A stretch of DNA of 64,000 nucleotides. It comes from Bacteroidales bacterium UBA6377. Its GTDB lineage: Bacteria; Bacteroidota; Bacteroidia; Bacteroidales; UBA932. The position numbers and the translations under genes are program-made. Positions 8,197 through 14,893 of the stretch are shown in pieces. The stretch is taken from contig DJQV01000018.1 in assembly GCA_002438805.1 (NCBI GenBank), positions 1 through 64,000 on the forward strand, in the 5' to 3' direction. The stretch's first letter is position 1. Each line of letters begins with the position of its first letter. The notes under the pieces were generated by a model. The model was not told the origin of the DNA. It searched no databases and worked only from the letters and a program-made list of their open reading frames with translations.

Positions 8197-9102
8197 CTAT
8201 TCAACCTGCGAAAGAATCACCTCCGGCGATGTCCCCATTAGAGTGATGGCAGAGATCTTGTGACCTCCGTTGGCATCAAGCGAATGGCCACAGTGATAAA
8301 GCCGATCATCTATGATGAGCCAGCGATCGTGTGATTCGTTGCGCCATTTGCGTATGTCTATATGAGTGCCTGGAAACAAGCGGTCGTGCTCACTCATCAA
8401 GCGCTGCATACCTTTCCCGACACCGGAAGTATAGACAATAGCCTCAACACCTCTGCCACGGACATCAAGTATGTCAAGCGTCAGAGCAGACACATAACCA
8501 TCTATGATTATGGCACGATTGGCCGCCGTCCGGACAAGATTCTCCAAAGCCATTCGTGCAGTATAGAAGTCGCCTTCAAAAAACACCATCTCGGCAGGAG
8601 GAGTGGATGTGCGGATAAAGAAGTCAAGCTGTTGTTGCTGCCGGTCCTGAGTATCCTCTATTCGAGAGATTCGCTTGTCCATGCTCTCCTGCAGAGCTAC
8701 AAGGTGGCGGTTGATCGAATATCCTTGTAGGAGATACTGCTTAATAACAGTATTGGCCCATTGGCGGAACCGTGTGCCAACAGGATTCTTTATCCGGTAT
8801 CCGACGGAGATGATGACATCAAGATTGTAGTACTTCGTTCTATACCTCTTCCCGTCAACTGCAGTACGTAAAGATTCCTTACATACTGACGATTCTTCCA
8901 ATTCACCTTCTTTAAAAATGTTTCTTATATGAATGGTTATGTTGTTACGGGTTGTATGAAACAGTTCTGTCATCTGCAGCTGCGTCAGCCACACTGTCTC
9001 CTGCTCAAATCTTACTTCAAGTCTGATGCTCTCATCCGGCTGATACAGGACAATCTGAGAATCGGCTGCAATCGGCTGCATGTTGTTCGTGTCGTCAATC
9101 AT
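8197..9102 (-). CDS. RhuM-family N-terminal domain fused to a PLD-like C-terminal domain
   Basis: About 301 residues. The first 150 match the RhuM virulence-protein family (VRFEQETVWLTQLQMTELF, RNIFKEGELEE, YYNLDVIISVGYRIKN), a DNA-binding-like domain related to phage ORF6N/Bro-type modules. The C-terminal 130 residues (ALENLVRTAANRAIIIDGYV, then HDRWLIIDDRLYHCGHSL) resemble the phospholipase-D-like domain often fused to it, with one HD(R) motif. The ATG at 9100-9102 is preferred over an upstream TTG because a very good promoter (9124-9155) overlaps that region. Such proteins are mobile and are found around integrons, prophages and defence islands; the molecular function is not established. 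Confidence 0.8.
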   Translation of the reverse strand: MIDDTNNMQPIAADSQIVLYQPDESIRLEVRFEQETVWLTQLQMTELFHTTRNNITIHIRNIFKEGELEESSVCKESLRTAVDGKRYRTKYYNLDVIISVGYRIKNPVGTRFRQWANTVIKQYLLQGYSINRHLVALQESMDKRISRIEDTQDRQQQQLDFFIRTSTPPAEMVFFEGDFYTARMALENLVRTAANRAIIIDGYVSALTLDILDVRGRGVEAIVYTSGVGKGMQRLMSEHDRLFPGTHIDIRKWRNESHDRWLIIDDRLYHCGHSLDANGGHKISAITLMGTSPEVILSQVE

Positions 9103-9123
9103 AGTTTTGTGTTTATCTTGGCA

Positions 9124-9155
9124 CAAAGATAAAGGCTATTTCTGTGATTCCCAAA
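9124..9155 (-). promoter_or_regulatory. Promoter for the RhuM-type gene
   Basis: On the minus strand TTTG (9152-9155), a 20-nt spacer and TATCTTTG (9124-9131) give a full match to the Bacteroidetes promoter. The ATG at 9102 lies about 20 nt further on, so this gene can be expressed independently of the capsule operon. Confidence 0.75.
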
Positions 9156-9176
9156 AGTACGTTGACCCACGTATTC

Positions 9177-9260
9177 TCTGCCAGCCTGATGGCCGCTTCT
9201 TTCTCATCCGGACAGCCAAGGGGAGGTGCTTTCGCAAGGGGACGCCTCTCTAAGGTGTCA
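9177..9260. repeat. 84-bp direct repeat, copy B
   Basis: Second copy of the element at 7441-7524, 73 of 84 bases identical. It also starts exactly at a TGA stop codon (9258-9260), here of an unrelated 155-residue gene, and runs downstream of it. The two copies bracket rfbC and the RhuM-type gene. Confidence 0.85.
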
Positions 9261-9725
9261 GAAGCCTCCATTCAAGAAAGCGCGGGTCTGGACATAACTA
9301 GGCTCGTAGTATGCTCCTGTATTGTAGTCGTCTATTATAATGCTGACAGGAGACTCGTAGACTTTCAAAATGGTCTCAGGCAAATTGTCATCAGTGTCCA
9401 AAGATGTTACCAGCCTCGCATATACTTTTCCCATCTGCGTCGGCGATGGCACCTTGTCCGTAAAACGGTCTGACACATCTGTCACATCAAAATACCCCTC
9501 GTGTAGCTCATATACCTCTATCCATTCACTCTCAACCTGTTCCGGGTTGAGGCAGTGACTGGTCTGCGCGATGGACATTTCGTGCAACAAACCCTCCACT
9601 CCGATACGCTCTGCGACATAACAGTTGCGCTGATGGATCTTCCGCGCAACCCGCTCTATCATATAGCATACAAAGTAAAGGTCATTGAACGATATCTGTT
9701 CATCGGGAAAGTACTTGTTGCTCAT
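9258..9725 (-). CDS. Uncharacterised 155-residue protein, second gene of a possible toxin-antitoxin-like pair
   Basis: I do not recognise the family with confidence. It is soluble and acidic, opening MSNKYFPDEQISFNDLYFVC with VARKIHQRN following; the C-terminus has a DDYNTGAYYEPSYV block. There is no signal peptide or membrane segment. The helical N-terminal half (residues 10-60) and beta-rich C-terminal half suggest a small two-domain protein. It lies 18 bp downstream of a 63-residue protein of antitoxin-like look, under one promoter. Its stop codon starts the 84-bp repeat shared with rfbC. A toxin role is inference from gene size and pairing only. Confidence 0.6.
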   Translation of the reverse strand: MSNKYFPDEQISFNDLYFVCYMIERVARKIHQRNCYVAERIGVEGLLHEMSIAQTSHCLNPEQVESEWIEVYELHEGYFDVTDVSDRFTDKVPSPTQMGKVYARLVTSLDTDDNLPETILKVYESPVSIIIDDYNTGAYYEPSYVQTRAFLNGGF

Positions 9726-9743
9726 AGCTGATAGGAATTGTCC

Positions 9744-9935
9744 TCATAAGGACTTGACTGCATTCAAATAATCCTCAAAGGACTCGCATCGGGTACCACC
9801 GCCACTACGAATCTCCTTTATCGCCGCAACGGTATCATCGTCAGGCTCATCTATAACTCCAAGATTACGCAAATAATCAACAAGGCTACGACCTGCCTTT
9901 GTGCGCTCATTGATCGTGATAGTGTAAGTTGCCAT
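9744..9935 (-). CDS. Small 63-residue protein, antitoxin-like
   Basis: The protein begins MATYTITINERTKAGRSLVD, a short beta-strand followed by a helix, then an acidic middle (DEPDDD) and a C-terminal helix ending in YLNAVKSL. Small Bacteroidales proteins with this MATYTI..NERTK..G..L..YL pattern are common next to toxin genes, but I cannot name a characterised family. It is the first gene of a two-gene unit with its own promoter (9956-9987). If it is an antitoxin, the N-terminal strand-helix would be the DNA-binding or dimerising part. Confidence 0.65.
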   Translation of the reverse strand: MATYTITINERTKAGRSLVDYLRNLGVIDEPDDDTVAAIKEIRSGGGTRCESFEDYLNAVKSL

Positions 9936-9955
9936 AATACATATTCTTATTATTG

Positions 9956-9987
9956 CAAAGATAATGCTTATTCAACTGATTTACAAT
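9956..9987 (-). promoter_or_regulatory. Promoter for the 63-aa/155-aa gene pair
   Basis: On the minus strand ATTG (9984-9987), 20 nt, TATCTTTG (9956-9963). The upstream element lies inside the 3' end of the ATPase gene. The ATG follows about 20 nt after the -7 box. Confidence 0.65.
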
Positions 9988-11551
9988 CACTCCTCACCGT
10001 CCACTCAAGGGTGTTCACGCCGTCCTTGACGGAGAAGTTCAGACCGACCGCGACGACCTCCTTGCCTTTCATCTTGAAAGCGTCGGCGTAACGCCTCGAC
10101 TCTATCTGCTCCAGAGCCTGCTGAGCGCTGCCGCCGAACTTGAGTTCCATAACATAGATAGTGTCAGAGGTCTCAAGGCTGATGTCGATCCGGCCCTTGG
10201 CAGTATGCTGCTCCACCTCGATGTCGTAGTTCGTGAGAAGAGCAAATATAATATATAGCATCTGCTGATAATGACCCTCATAGCGGATGTTATCGCAATA
10301 TGGCACGGTCTGAAGAAAGTCAGCAAGTATTGACAAGGCGTCACATATCTTTTTTCTCTTGATCAACAGCGACATCCTGGCGATGGTCGTGTTGCCTTTC
10401 ACCGAGTTTTCGTCCAGATAATGCGGCAGCAGACTTTTGAATAGTCCTACACGAATCTCATTGTTGGGAATGTCCAATTTGTATAGTCTCGCCTCATTTT
10501 CATATCCCTTTATGGTCAGATATCCACTCTGATAAAGCAACGGAACGATTGTGGTCATATTCTCCGTAGCGGCATCAAAATCTTCCTTTCCCACCTCCAG
10601 ACAAGTCCCGAACTCGGACGGCAAAAAATCGAATCTCCGCATCATCTCGATGAGGTACGTCGGAGTCCCCGAGCCGAACCAATAGGAGTCCATCTTCCCC
10701 TCTGCGAAGCAGTTGAGCAGACTGTAAGGATTGAGCACATCGGGTGAAGGCCAGCAGAAATGGTATCCATCATAGTTGTTCTTCAGCTCCGCTATCGTCT
10801 CCTCCCTGCCCAATTTCAACTTGGCGGCGAGTTCGTCGATATCGCCGCTCATCTGGGTGAGCATCTCCTCCATGGTGATACCGCAGATGCCAGCATAAGC
10901 CTCGTCCATGCTCACGTTCCTGATGTTGTTCAGTTCGCTGAAGATGCTGAGCTGCGAGAACTTGGTGATGCCCGTCAGGAACACGAAGCGGAGCATCGGT
11001 TCGCACACTTTCAGCGGGCTGTAGAAGTTGCGCATCGTATTGCGCAGCACGTCAAGGCTTGTCTTCTCATGGACAACATCAAGCAGAGGCGCATCATACT
11101 CATCGACAAGTACTACAACCTGCTTGCCGGTCTTCTGATAAACCTCCATGATCAGATTGAGAAGCCGCACGTTAGGATCCGGAGAATCGCATTCGACACC
11201 AAAGCGTTTTTCATTGTTGTTCAAGATGAACAGTAGGTAACGTTCAAGCTGTTCCTTCTCCAGATGCTTACCGCCGGCCAGGCTGAAGTGCAGCACCGGA
11301 TACGACTCCCAATCCTTCTCCAGTCTCTCGATGGCAAGCCCCTTGAAGAGATCCTTCTTTCCTTCGAAATAACTATGGAAAGTGGACACCAGCAACGACT
11401 TGCCGAAACGGCGCGGACGGTTCAGAAAAAAATACGAACCATCCGTGTGCGTCATACGATAGACGTACTCCGTCTTGTCTATATAGAGATTTTCCTCTTT
11501 ACGTATACGTTCAAATGTCTGAATCCCTATGGGGTATAACTTCCTCGCCAT
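9968..11551 (-). CDS. AAA-ATPase-like protein with C-terminal PD-(D/E)XK nuclease-fold domain
   Basis: A 527-residue protein of the family common in Bacteroidetes and clostridia (AAA-ATPase_like PF09820 plus PF08011). It starts KLYPIGIQTFERIRKEENLY with YIDKTEYV, has a Walker-A-like RPRRFGKSLLVST near residue 45-58, a Walker B (VVVLVDEYDAPLLD) near 145-158, and a C-terminal nuclease-fold core with DIEVEQHTAKGRIDISLET and VMELKFGG, where Asp and the E-x-K motif are the predicted active site. These genes are mobile, multicopy and functionally uncharacterised. It interrupts the otherwise metabolic order between the UDP-sugar dehydrogenase and rfbC, 59 bp after the former, and a perfect 8+8 palindrome lies just upstream of its start. 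Confidence 0.88.
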   Translation of the reverse strand: MARKLYPIGIQTFERIRKEENLYIDKTEYVYRMTHTDGSYFFLNRPRRFGKSLLVSTFHSYFEGKKDLFKGLAIERLEKDWESYPVLHFSLAGGKHLEKEQLERYLLFILNNNEKRFGVECDSPDPNVRLLNLIMEVYQKTGKQVVVLVDEYDAPLLDVVHEKTSLDVLRNTMRNFYSPLKVCEPMLRFVFLTGITKFSQLSIFSELNNIRNVSMDEAYAGICGITMEEMLTQMSGDIDELAAKLKLGREETIAELKNNYDGYHFCWPSPDVLNPYSLLNCFAEGKMDSYWFGSGTPTYLIEMMRRFDFLPSEFGTCLEVGKEDFDAATENMTTIVPLLYQSGYLTIKGYENEARLYKLDIPNNEIRVGLFKSLLPHYLDENSVKGNTTIARMSLLIKRKKICDALSILADFLQTVPYCDNIRYEGHYQQMLYIIFALLTNYDIEVEQHTAKGRIDISLETSDTIYVMELKFGGSAQQALEQIESRRYADAFKMKGKEVVAVGLNFSVKDGVNTLEWTVRSDCKSVE

Positions 11552-11566
11552 GGCCGTGTCCTTTGA

Positions 11567-11584
11567 ATACTTTTGTAAAAGTAT
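11567..11584. promoter_or_regulatory. Operator-like palindrome before the ATPase gene
   Basis: ATACTTTT, two bases, AAAAGTAT: a perfect 8+8 inverted repeat ending about 15 bp upstream of the start codon at 11551. On the minus strand the left half contains TACTTTTA, close to a -7 element. The placement suits repressor binding or autoregulation. Confidence 0.35.
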
Positions 11585-11610
11585 AACAAATTATCCAATC
11601 AGTCAAGCGC

Positions 11611-12978
11611 TCAGTCCCGCTTGAAGAGGTCGCGAGTGTAGACCTTGTCGGCGACGTCGTCCAGGACAGGGTCGAAGCGGTTGGCGATGATGACCTTGGA
11701 GTCAGCCTTGAACTTCTCGAGATCGTTGACCACTCTGGAGCCGAAGAAAGTCTCCCCGTCGGAGAGGGTCGGCTCGTATATGATGATCTCAGCCCCTTTT
11801 GCCTTGATGCGCTTCATCACTCCCTGGATGGAACTCTGGCGGAAGTTGTCCGAATTGGACTTCATGGTGAGGCGGTAGACCCCGATCACGCAGCTGTGTT
11901 CCATGGAGCTGTCCCACTGGCCGTTGTCGGAGTAATATCCGGCCTTCTGGAGCACCGCGTCGGCGATGTAGTCCTTACGGGTGCGGTTGCTCTCGACTAT
12001 GGCCTGGATGAGGTTCTCCGGGACATCGGCGTAGTTTGCAAGGAGCTGCTTGGTGTCCTTAGGGAGGCAGTAGCCCCCGTATCCGAAGGACGGGTTGTTG
12101 TAGTGCGTGCCGATGCGCGGGTCGAGCCCCACACCCATGATGATGGCCTGGGAATCAAGACCTTTGACCTCGGCGTAAGTGTCAAGTTCGTTGAAGTAGC
12201 TGACCCTCAAGGCGAGGTAGGTGTTGGCGAAGAGCTTCACGGCCTCGGCCTCCTTCATGCCCATATAAAGGGTAGGAATGTCTTCTTTGATGGCGCCCTC
12301 ACGGAGAAGGTCGGCGAAGATCCTGGCGTACTCGCGGGCCTGCGGACTGCCTATGGCGGCGATGGCTGCGTTCTCCTCGTCCCACTTGCGGTCCTTGTCG
12401 GCAGGAAGGCTCTCCGGGTATCCGACTATGATGCGGGACGGGTAGAGGTTGTCGTAGAGGGCCTTGCTCTCACGGAGGAACTCCGGGGAGAAAAGCAGGT
12501 TGAACTTCTTGCCTTTCAGCTGCGGGTCGGTGAGGAACTTGAGGGCGTATTTGACATACAGGCTGCGGGTATATCCCACCGGGATGGTGGACTTGATGAC
12601 CATTACAGCATCGGGGTTGACGCTGAGCACCAGATTGATGACATCCTCGATATGGTGCGTGTCGAAGTAGTTCTTCTCGGGGTCGTAGTTGGTCGGTGCG
12701 GCGATGACCACGAAATCGGCTTCACGGTAGGCTGCCGCCCCGTCGAGCGTGGCGGTGAGGTCAAGCCCGCCCTGCACGCCGTCGGGAAGTTCCCCGCGGA
12801 AATATTTCTCTATGTATTCGTCCTGGATGGGACTGATGCGGCTGTTGATCTTCTCGACTTTCTCGGGAATGACGTCCACAGCCGTGACTTTGTGGTGCTG
12901 AGCGAGCAGCGTCGCTATGCTCAGGCCGACGTATCCCGTGCCGGCCACCGCTATCTGTATGTCCCTGAAATCTCTCAT
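11611..12978 (-). CDS. UDP-glucose/UDP-sugar 6-dehydrogenase
   Basis: A 455-residue nucleotide-sugar dehydrogenase when started at the ATG at 12976-12978; the frame stays open further upstream, but that extension overlaps the UpxY gene and looks non-coding. The N-terminal NAD-binding motif is GTGYVG at residues 13-18, followed by the family landmarks VIKSTIPVGYT and FSPEFLRE, and the catalytic Cys in the GYGGYCLPKD block at about residue 304. It oxidises the UDP-sugar C6 alcohol to a uronate, so the polysaccharide probably carries an acidic sugar. It is the first biosynthetic gene of the operon, 10 bp behind the antiterminator. Strict substrate (UDP-Glc, UDP-GlcNAc or ManNAc) is not proven; the sequence most resembles the UDP-Glc type. 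Confidence 0.9.
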   Translation of the reverse strand: MRDFRDIQIAVAGTGYVGLSIATLLAQHHKVTAVDVIPEKVEKINSRISPIQDEYIEKYFRGELPDGVQGGLDLTATLDGAAAYREADFVVIAAPTNYDPEKNYFDTHHIEDVINLVLSVNPDAVMVIKSTIPVGYTRSLYVKYALKFLTDPQLKGKKFNLLFSPEFLRESKALYDNLYPSRIIVGYPESLPADKDRKWDEENAAIAAIGSPQAREYARIFADLLREGAIKEDIPTLYMGMKEAEAVKLFANTYLALRVSYFNELDTYAEVKGLDSQAIIMGVGLDPRIGTHYNNPSFGYGGYCLPKDTKQLLANYADVPENLIQAIVESNRTRKDYIADAVLQKAGYYSDNGQWDSSMEHSCVIGVYRLTMKSNSDNFRQSSIQGVMKRIKAKGAEIIIYEPTLSDGETFFGSRVVNDLEKFKADSKVIIANRFDPVLDDVADKVYTRDLFKRD

Positions 12979-12988
12979 ATCAGTTTTT

Positions 12989-13561
12989 TCATATTTTCTC
13001 GACGTCGCGGCGCAGAAGCGATGTCGTGGCCACTGCGGCCACCCCCTTGATCTGCACCACAACCCTGTTCTCGTGGCGGCGCGGCATCATCACGAAGATG
13101 CCCTCCACCCCCTCAAATGGGCCTACAAGCACCCTCACCCTGTCACCTTTTTTGAGATCCGGCAACTCTGTGAGAAACTTTGAACCGGCCGTGTTGACGA
13201 CCTTGATGAAGTCCTGCATCTGCTTGTCCGGCACGGACTGGGGCCTGTTCAAGCCCTCCTCATCTATCCCCATCATATAACGCAGATGAGGTATCTCAGC
13301 CTTGAGTCCACGGATGGTACGCAGGGAGTCACGTATGAAAATGTAGTTGTGCACAAGGGGCTCGGTCTTCCAGCCCACTGACACCCCTTCGGCGTTGCGT
13401 CTCCGCACACGGCCCACCGGGACGAAAGTCTCGATGCCTGAAGCGCTCAGTTTCGCCTGCACGGGCAGTTCACGCTGATATGTCACGCGCATCACGTACC
13501 ACGCGACGGCATCATAGTCCAAAGTGGCCATCAATTTACACCTAGGGTCATCAAAATCCAC
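12989..13561 (-). CDS. UpxY-type NusG paralogue, capsule-operon transcription antiterminator
   Basis: A 190-residue NusG-like protein: NGN domain with AWYVMRVTYQRELPVQAKL near residues 20-38 and the conserved HNYIFIRDSL block, then a KOW domain (LKKGDRVRVLVGPFEGVEG, about 135-153). It stands first in a polysaccharide operon, the position of Bacteroides UpxY proteins, which bind RNA polymerase near the 5' leader and let it read through a long operon. No UpxZ-type inhibitor is visible. Met11 (13531) is an alternative start that would give the more usual length. A -7 box lies at 13651-13658, giving a leader of about 80 nt that contains a short GC hairpin. Confidence 0.88.
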   Translation of the reverse strand: MDFDDPRCKLMATLDYDAVAWYVMRVTYQRELPVQAKLSASGIETFVPVGRVRRRNAEGVSVGWKTEPLVHNYIFIRDSLRTIRGLKAEIPHLRYMMGIDEEGLNRPQSVPDKQMQDFIKVVNTAGSKFLTELPDLKKGDRVRVLVGPFEGVEGIFVMMPRRHENRVVVQIKGVAAVATTSLLRRDVEKI

Positions 13562-13650
13562 CTAATAGGTTGAACTTTAATGAGTTAACAATTGCTTACG
13601 GGAAAACCCGAGCCTGCTCCTCCCCGGACAGAAGCGAATCAAGGGGATTG

Positions 13651-13658
13651 CAAATTTA
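13651..13658 (-). promoter_or_regulatory. -7 box of the polysaccharide operon promoter
   Basis: TAAATTTG on the minus strand fits TAnnTTTG. No clear TTTG is found 19-21 nt upstream, so the promoter may need an activator. The leader between it and the UpxY gene includes a CGGG-AAAA-CCCG hairpin at 13599-13610. Confidence 0.45.
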
Positions 13659-13738
13659 GTGATTTATATTGAATTGTCCATATCCGTGCCGGCAAAATAA
13701 AGGTTCATTTCCGTTCATTCACGTCCACCGGCCGCAAG

Positions 13739-14893
13739 TCACCGGCTCAGGGTCTTGGACGCGAGGTTGATGGTATACTTGAAGTAGCGGCTTCCATGGT
13801 AGAAAGACATGACAAGATTGCTGCCTTCCAACTCGATGCTGTTGAGCAGGCGGTCCTTGTATTTGTTGCGGCATTCCGGCTCGGCCCAAGCCAACACATA
13901 GTCCCCGCTTTCCTTCTGATAGGCCACCACTACGGTATACCCGCGGATGTCCATCATGGCCGCCCGGTACTTGGCGGAGTTCACCTTGCCCTTTACGGAG
14001 GCGAAGTCTTCCACAAGAGAGCATTCAGATGGAAGTATATTGAAACTCAACTTCTTGGCTACAGTGAGGGCCTCCGGATTGTGGGAGATCCACCACTCTA
14101 TGGCAGCATCGGTCAGATAGTCCCTCTCCGGGACAGCCTCCAGAAGAGGATTCTTCTCGATACGGGAAAGCATCAGGCGGACTTGAGGCTGGGTCTCTCC
14201 GCCGAGCAGGCTCTTCTCCACACGGCCGGTGATGTGGTACGAATCGGCAGAACCGGCAGCCAGAGTATTGGCACCACGGAAGGCGACCACATCGAAGGCA
14301 TCGCTTGACGGGCAGTAGCTCGCCTCGACATATATCTGCTGAGATTTGTCGGCAGAAGACATCAGATAGCTGAATCCGAACCAGTCAGCCCCCTTGATGC
14401 GGAATGTGAAGCTGCTGTCCACAAAATGCCTTTCGGCCATCCCTTCGGCATCGGCTGCCGGCACTTCATAGCTGCCGAGAGTCTTCCAGATGTCAGGCTT
14501 GCCTTTTTTGCCCGGCACACGCTCCACAGAGCAGATGCGCACGCGGTCAAGTCCGAGGGTGTCGACACCGATGCAGACGGCGTATATCCTGTCCACTCCC
14601 TCGCTGCGCAGTGGTATGGCCTTGAACTCGGCTCCGGCAGGAAGAGTGCCCCCGATGATGGACGATGCCTGCTGCTCAGTGTAGGGGCTGATATGCAGGA
14701 GAGTATCCTTGCGGGCCTTGATCTCCTCCGAATAGACGGAAGACGGGTATTTCTTGAGGAACTTGTCAAATGCGGCCACGGACGGCTTCTTTAGCGTCCT
14801 TTCATACAGTCTTGTCTCCGCCTTGGTCTGCGCGAGACAGCCCGCGCTGACCGTCAAGGCCAGCACGGATGCCACGAGAAATCTTCTCATCAT
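13739..14893 (-). CDS. Exported protein of unknown function, possible lipoprotein
   Basis: A 384-residue protein with an N-terminal signal sequence (MMRRFLVASVLALTVSAGCL). The SAGC could serve as a lipobox, although Ser at -3 is unusual, so cleavage by signal peptidase I after the following Ala-Gln is an alternative. The next stretch (YERTLKKPSVAAFDKFLKKY) looks like a short TPR-like helical pair; the rest is beta-rich and not recognised. Its start overlaps the stop of the DPP-IV-like gene as ATGA, so the two should be made together and it probably works in the envelope alongside that peptidase. I cannot assign a function. Confidence 0.75.
   Translation of the reverse strand: MMRRFLVASVLALTVSAGCLAQTKAETRLYERTLKKPSVAAFDKFLKKYPSSVYSEEIKARKDTLLHISPYTEQQASSIIGGTLPAGAEFKAIPLRSEGVDRIYAVCIGVDTLGLDRVRICSVERVPGKKGKPDIWKTLGSYEVPAADAEGMAERHFVDSSFTFRIKGADWFGFSYLMSSADKSQQIYVEASYCPSSDAFDVVAFRGANTLAAGSADSYHITGRVEKSLLGGETQPQVRLMLSRIEKNPLLEAVPERDYLTDAAIEWWISHNPEALTVAKKLSFNILPSECSLVEDFASVKGKVNSAKYRAAMMDIRGYTVVVAYQKESGDYVLAWAEPECRNKYKDRLLNSIELEGSNLVMSFYHGSRYFKYTINLASKTLSR

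Noticed and set aside
7441..9260. Integron-style attC sites as explanation for the 84-bp repeats
   Set aside because: No GTTRRRY/RYYYAAC core pair was found, a stem predicted in copy A is not kept in copy B, and there is no integrase in the window.
11896..13050. Open frame of 384 codons on the plus strand
   Set aside because: Antisense to the UDP-sugar dehydrogenase, which has clear NAD-binding and catalytic motifs; low-complexity Val/Gly/Asp composition.
13738..13739. Terminator between the exported-protein gene and the UpxY operon
   Set aside because: I searched 13562-13738 and found no stem with a T-tract; read-through into the capsule leader cannot be excluded.
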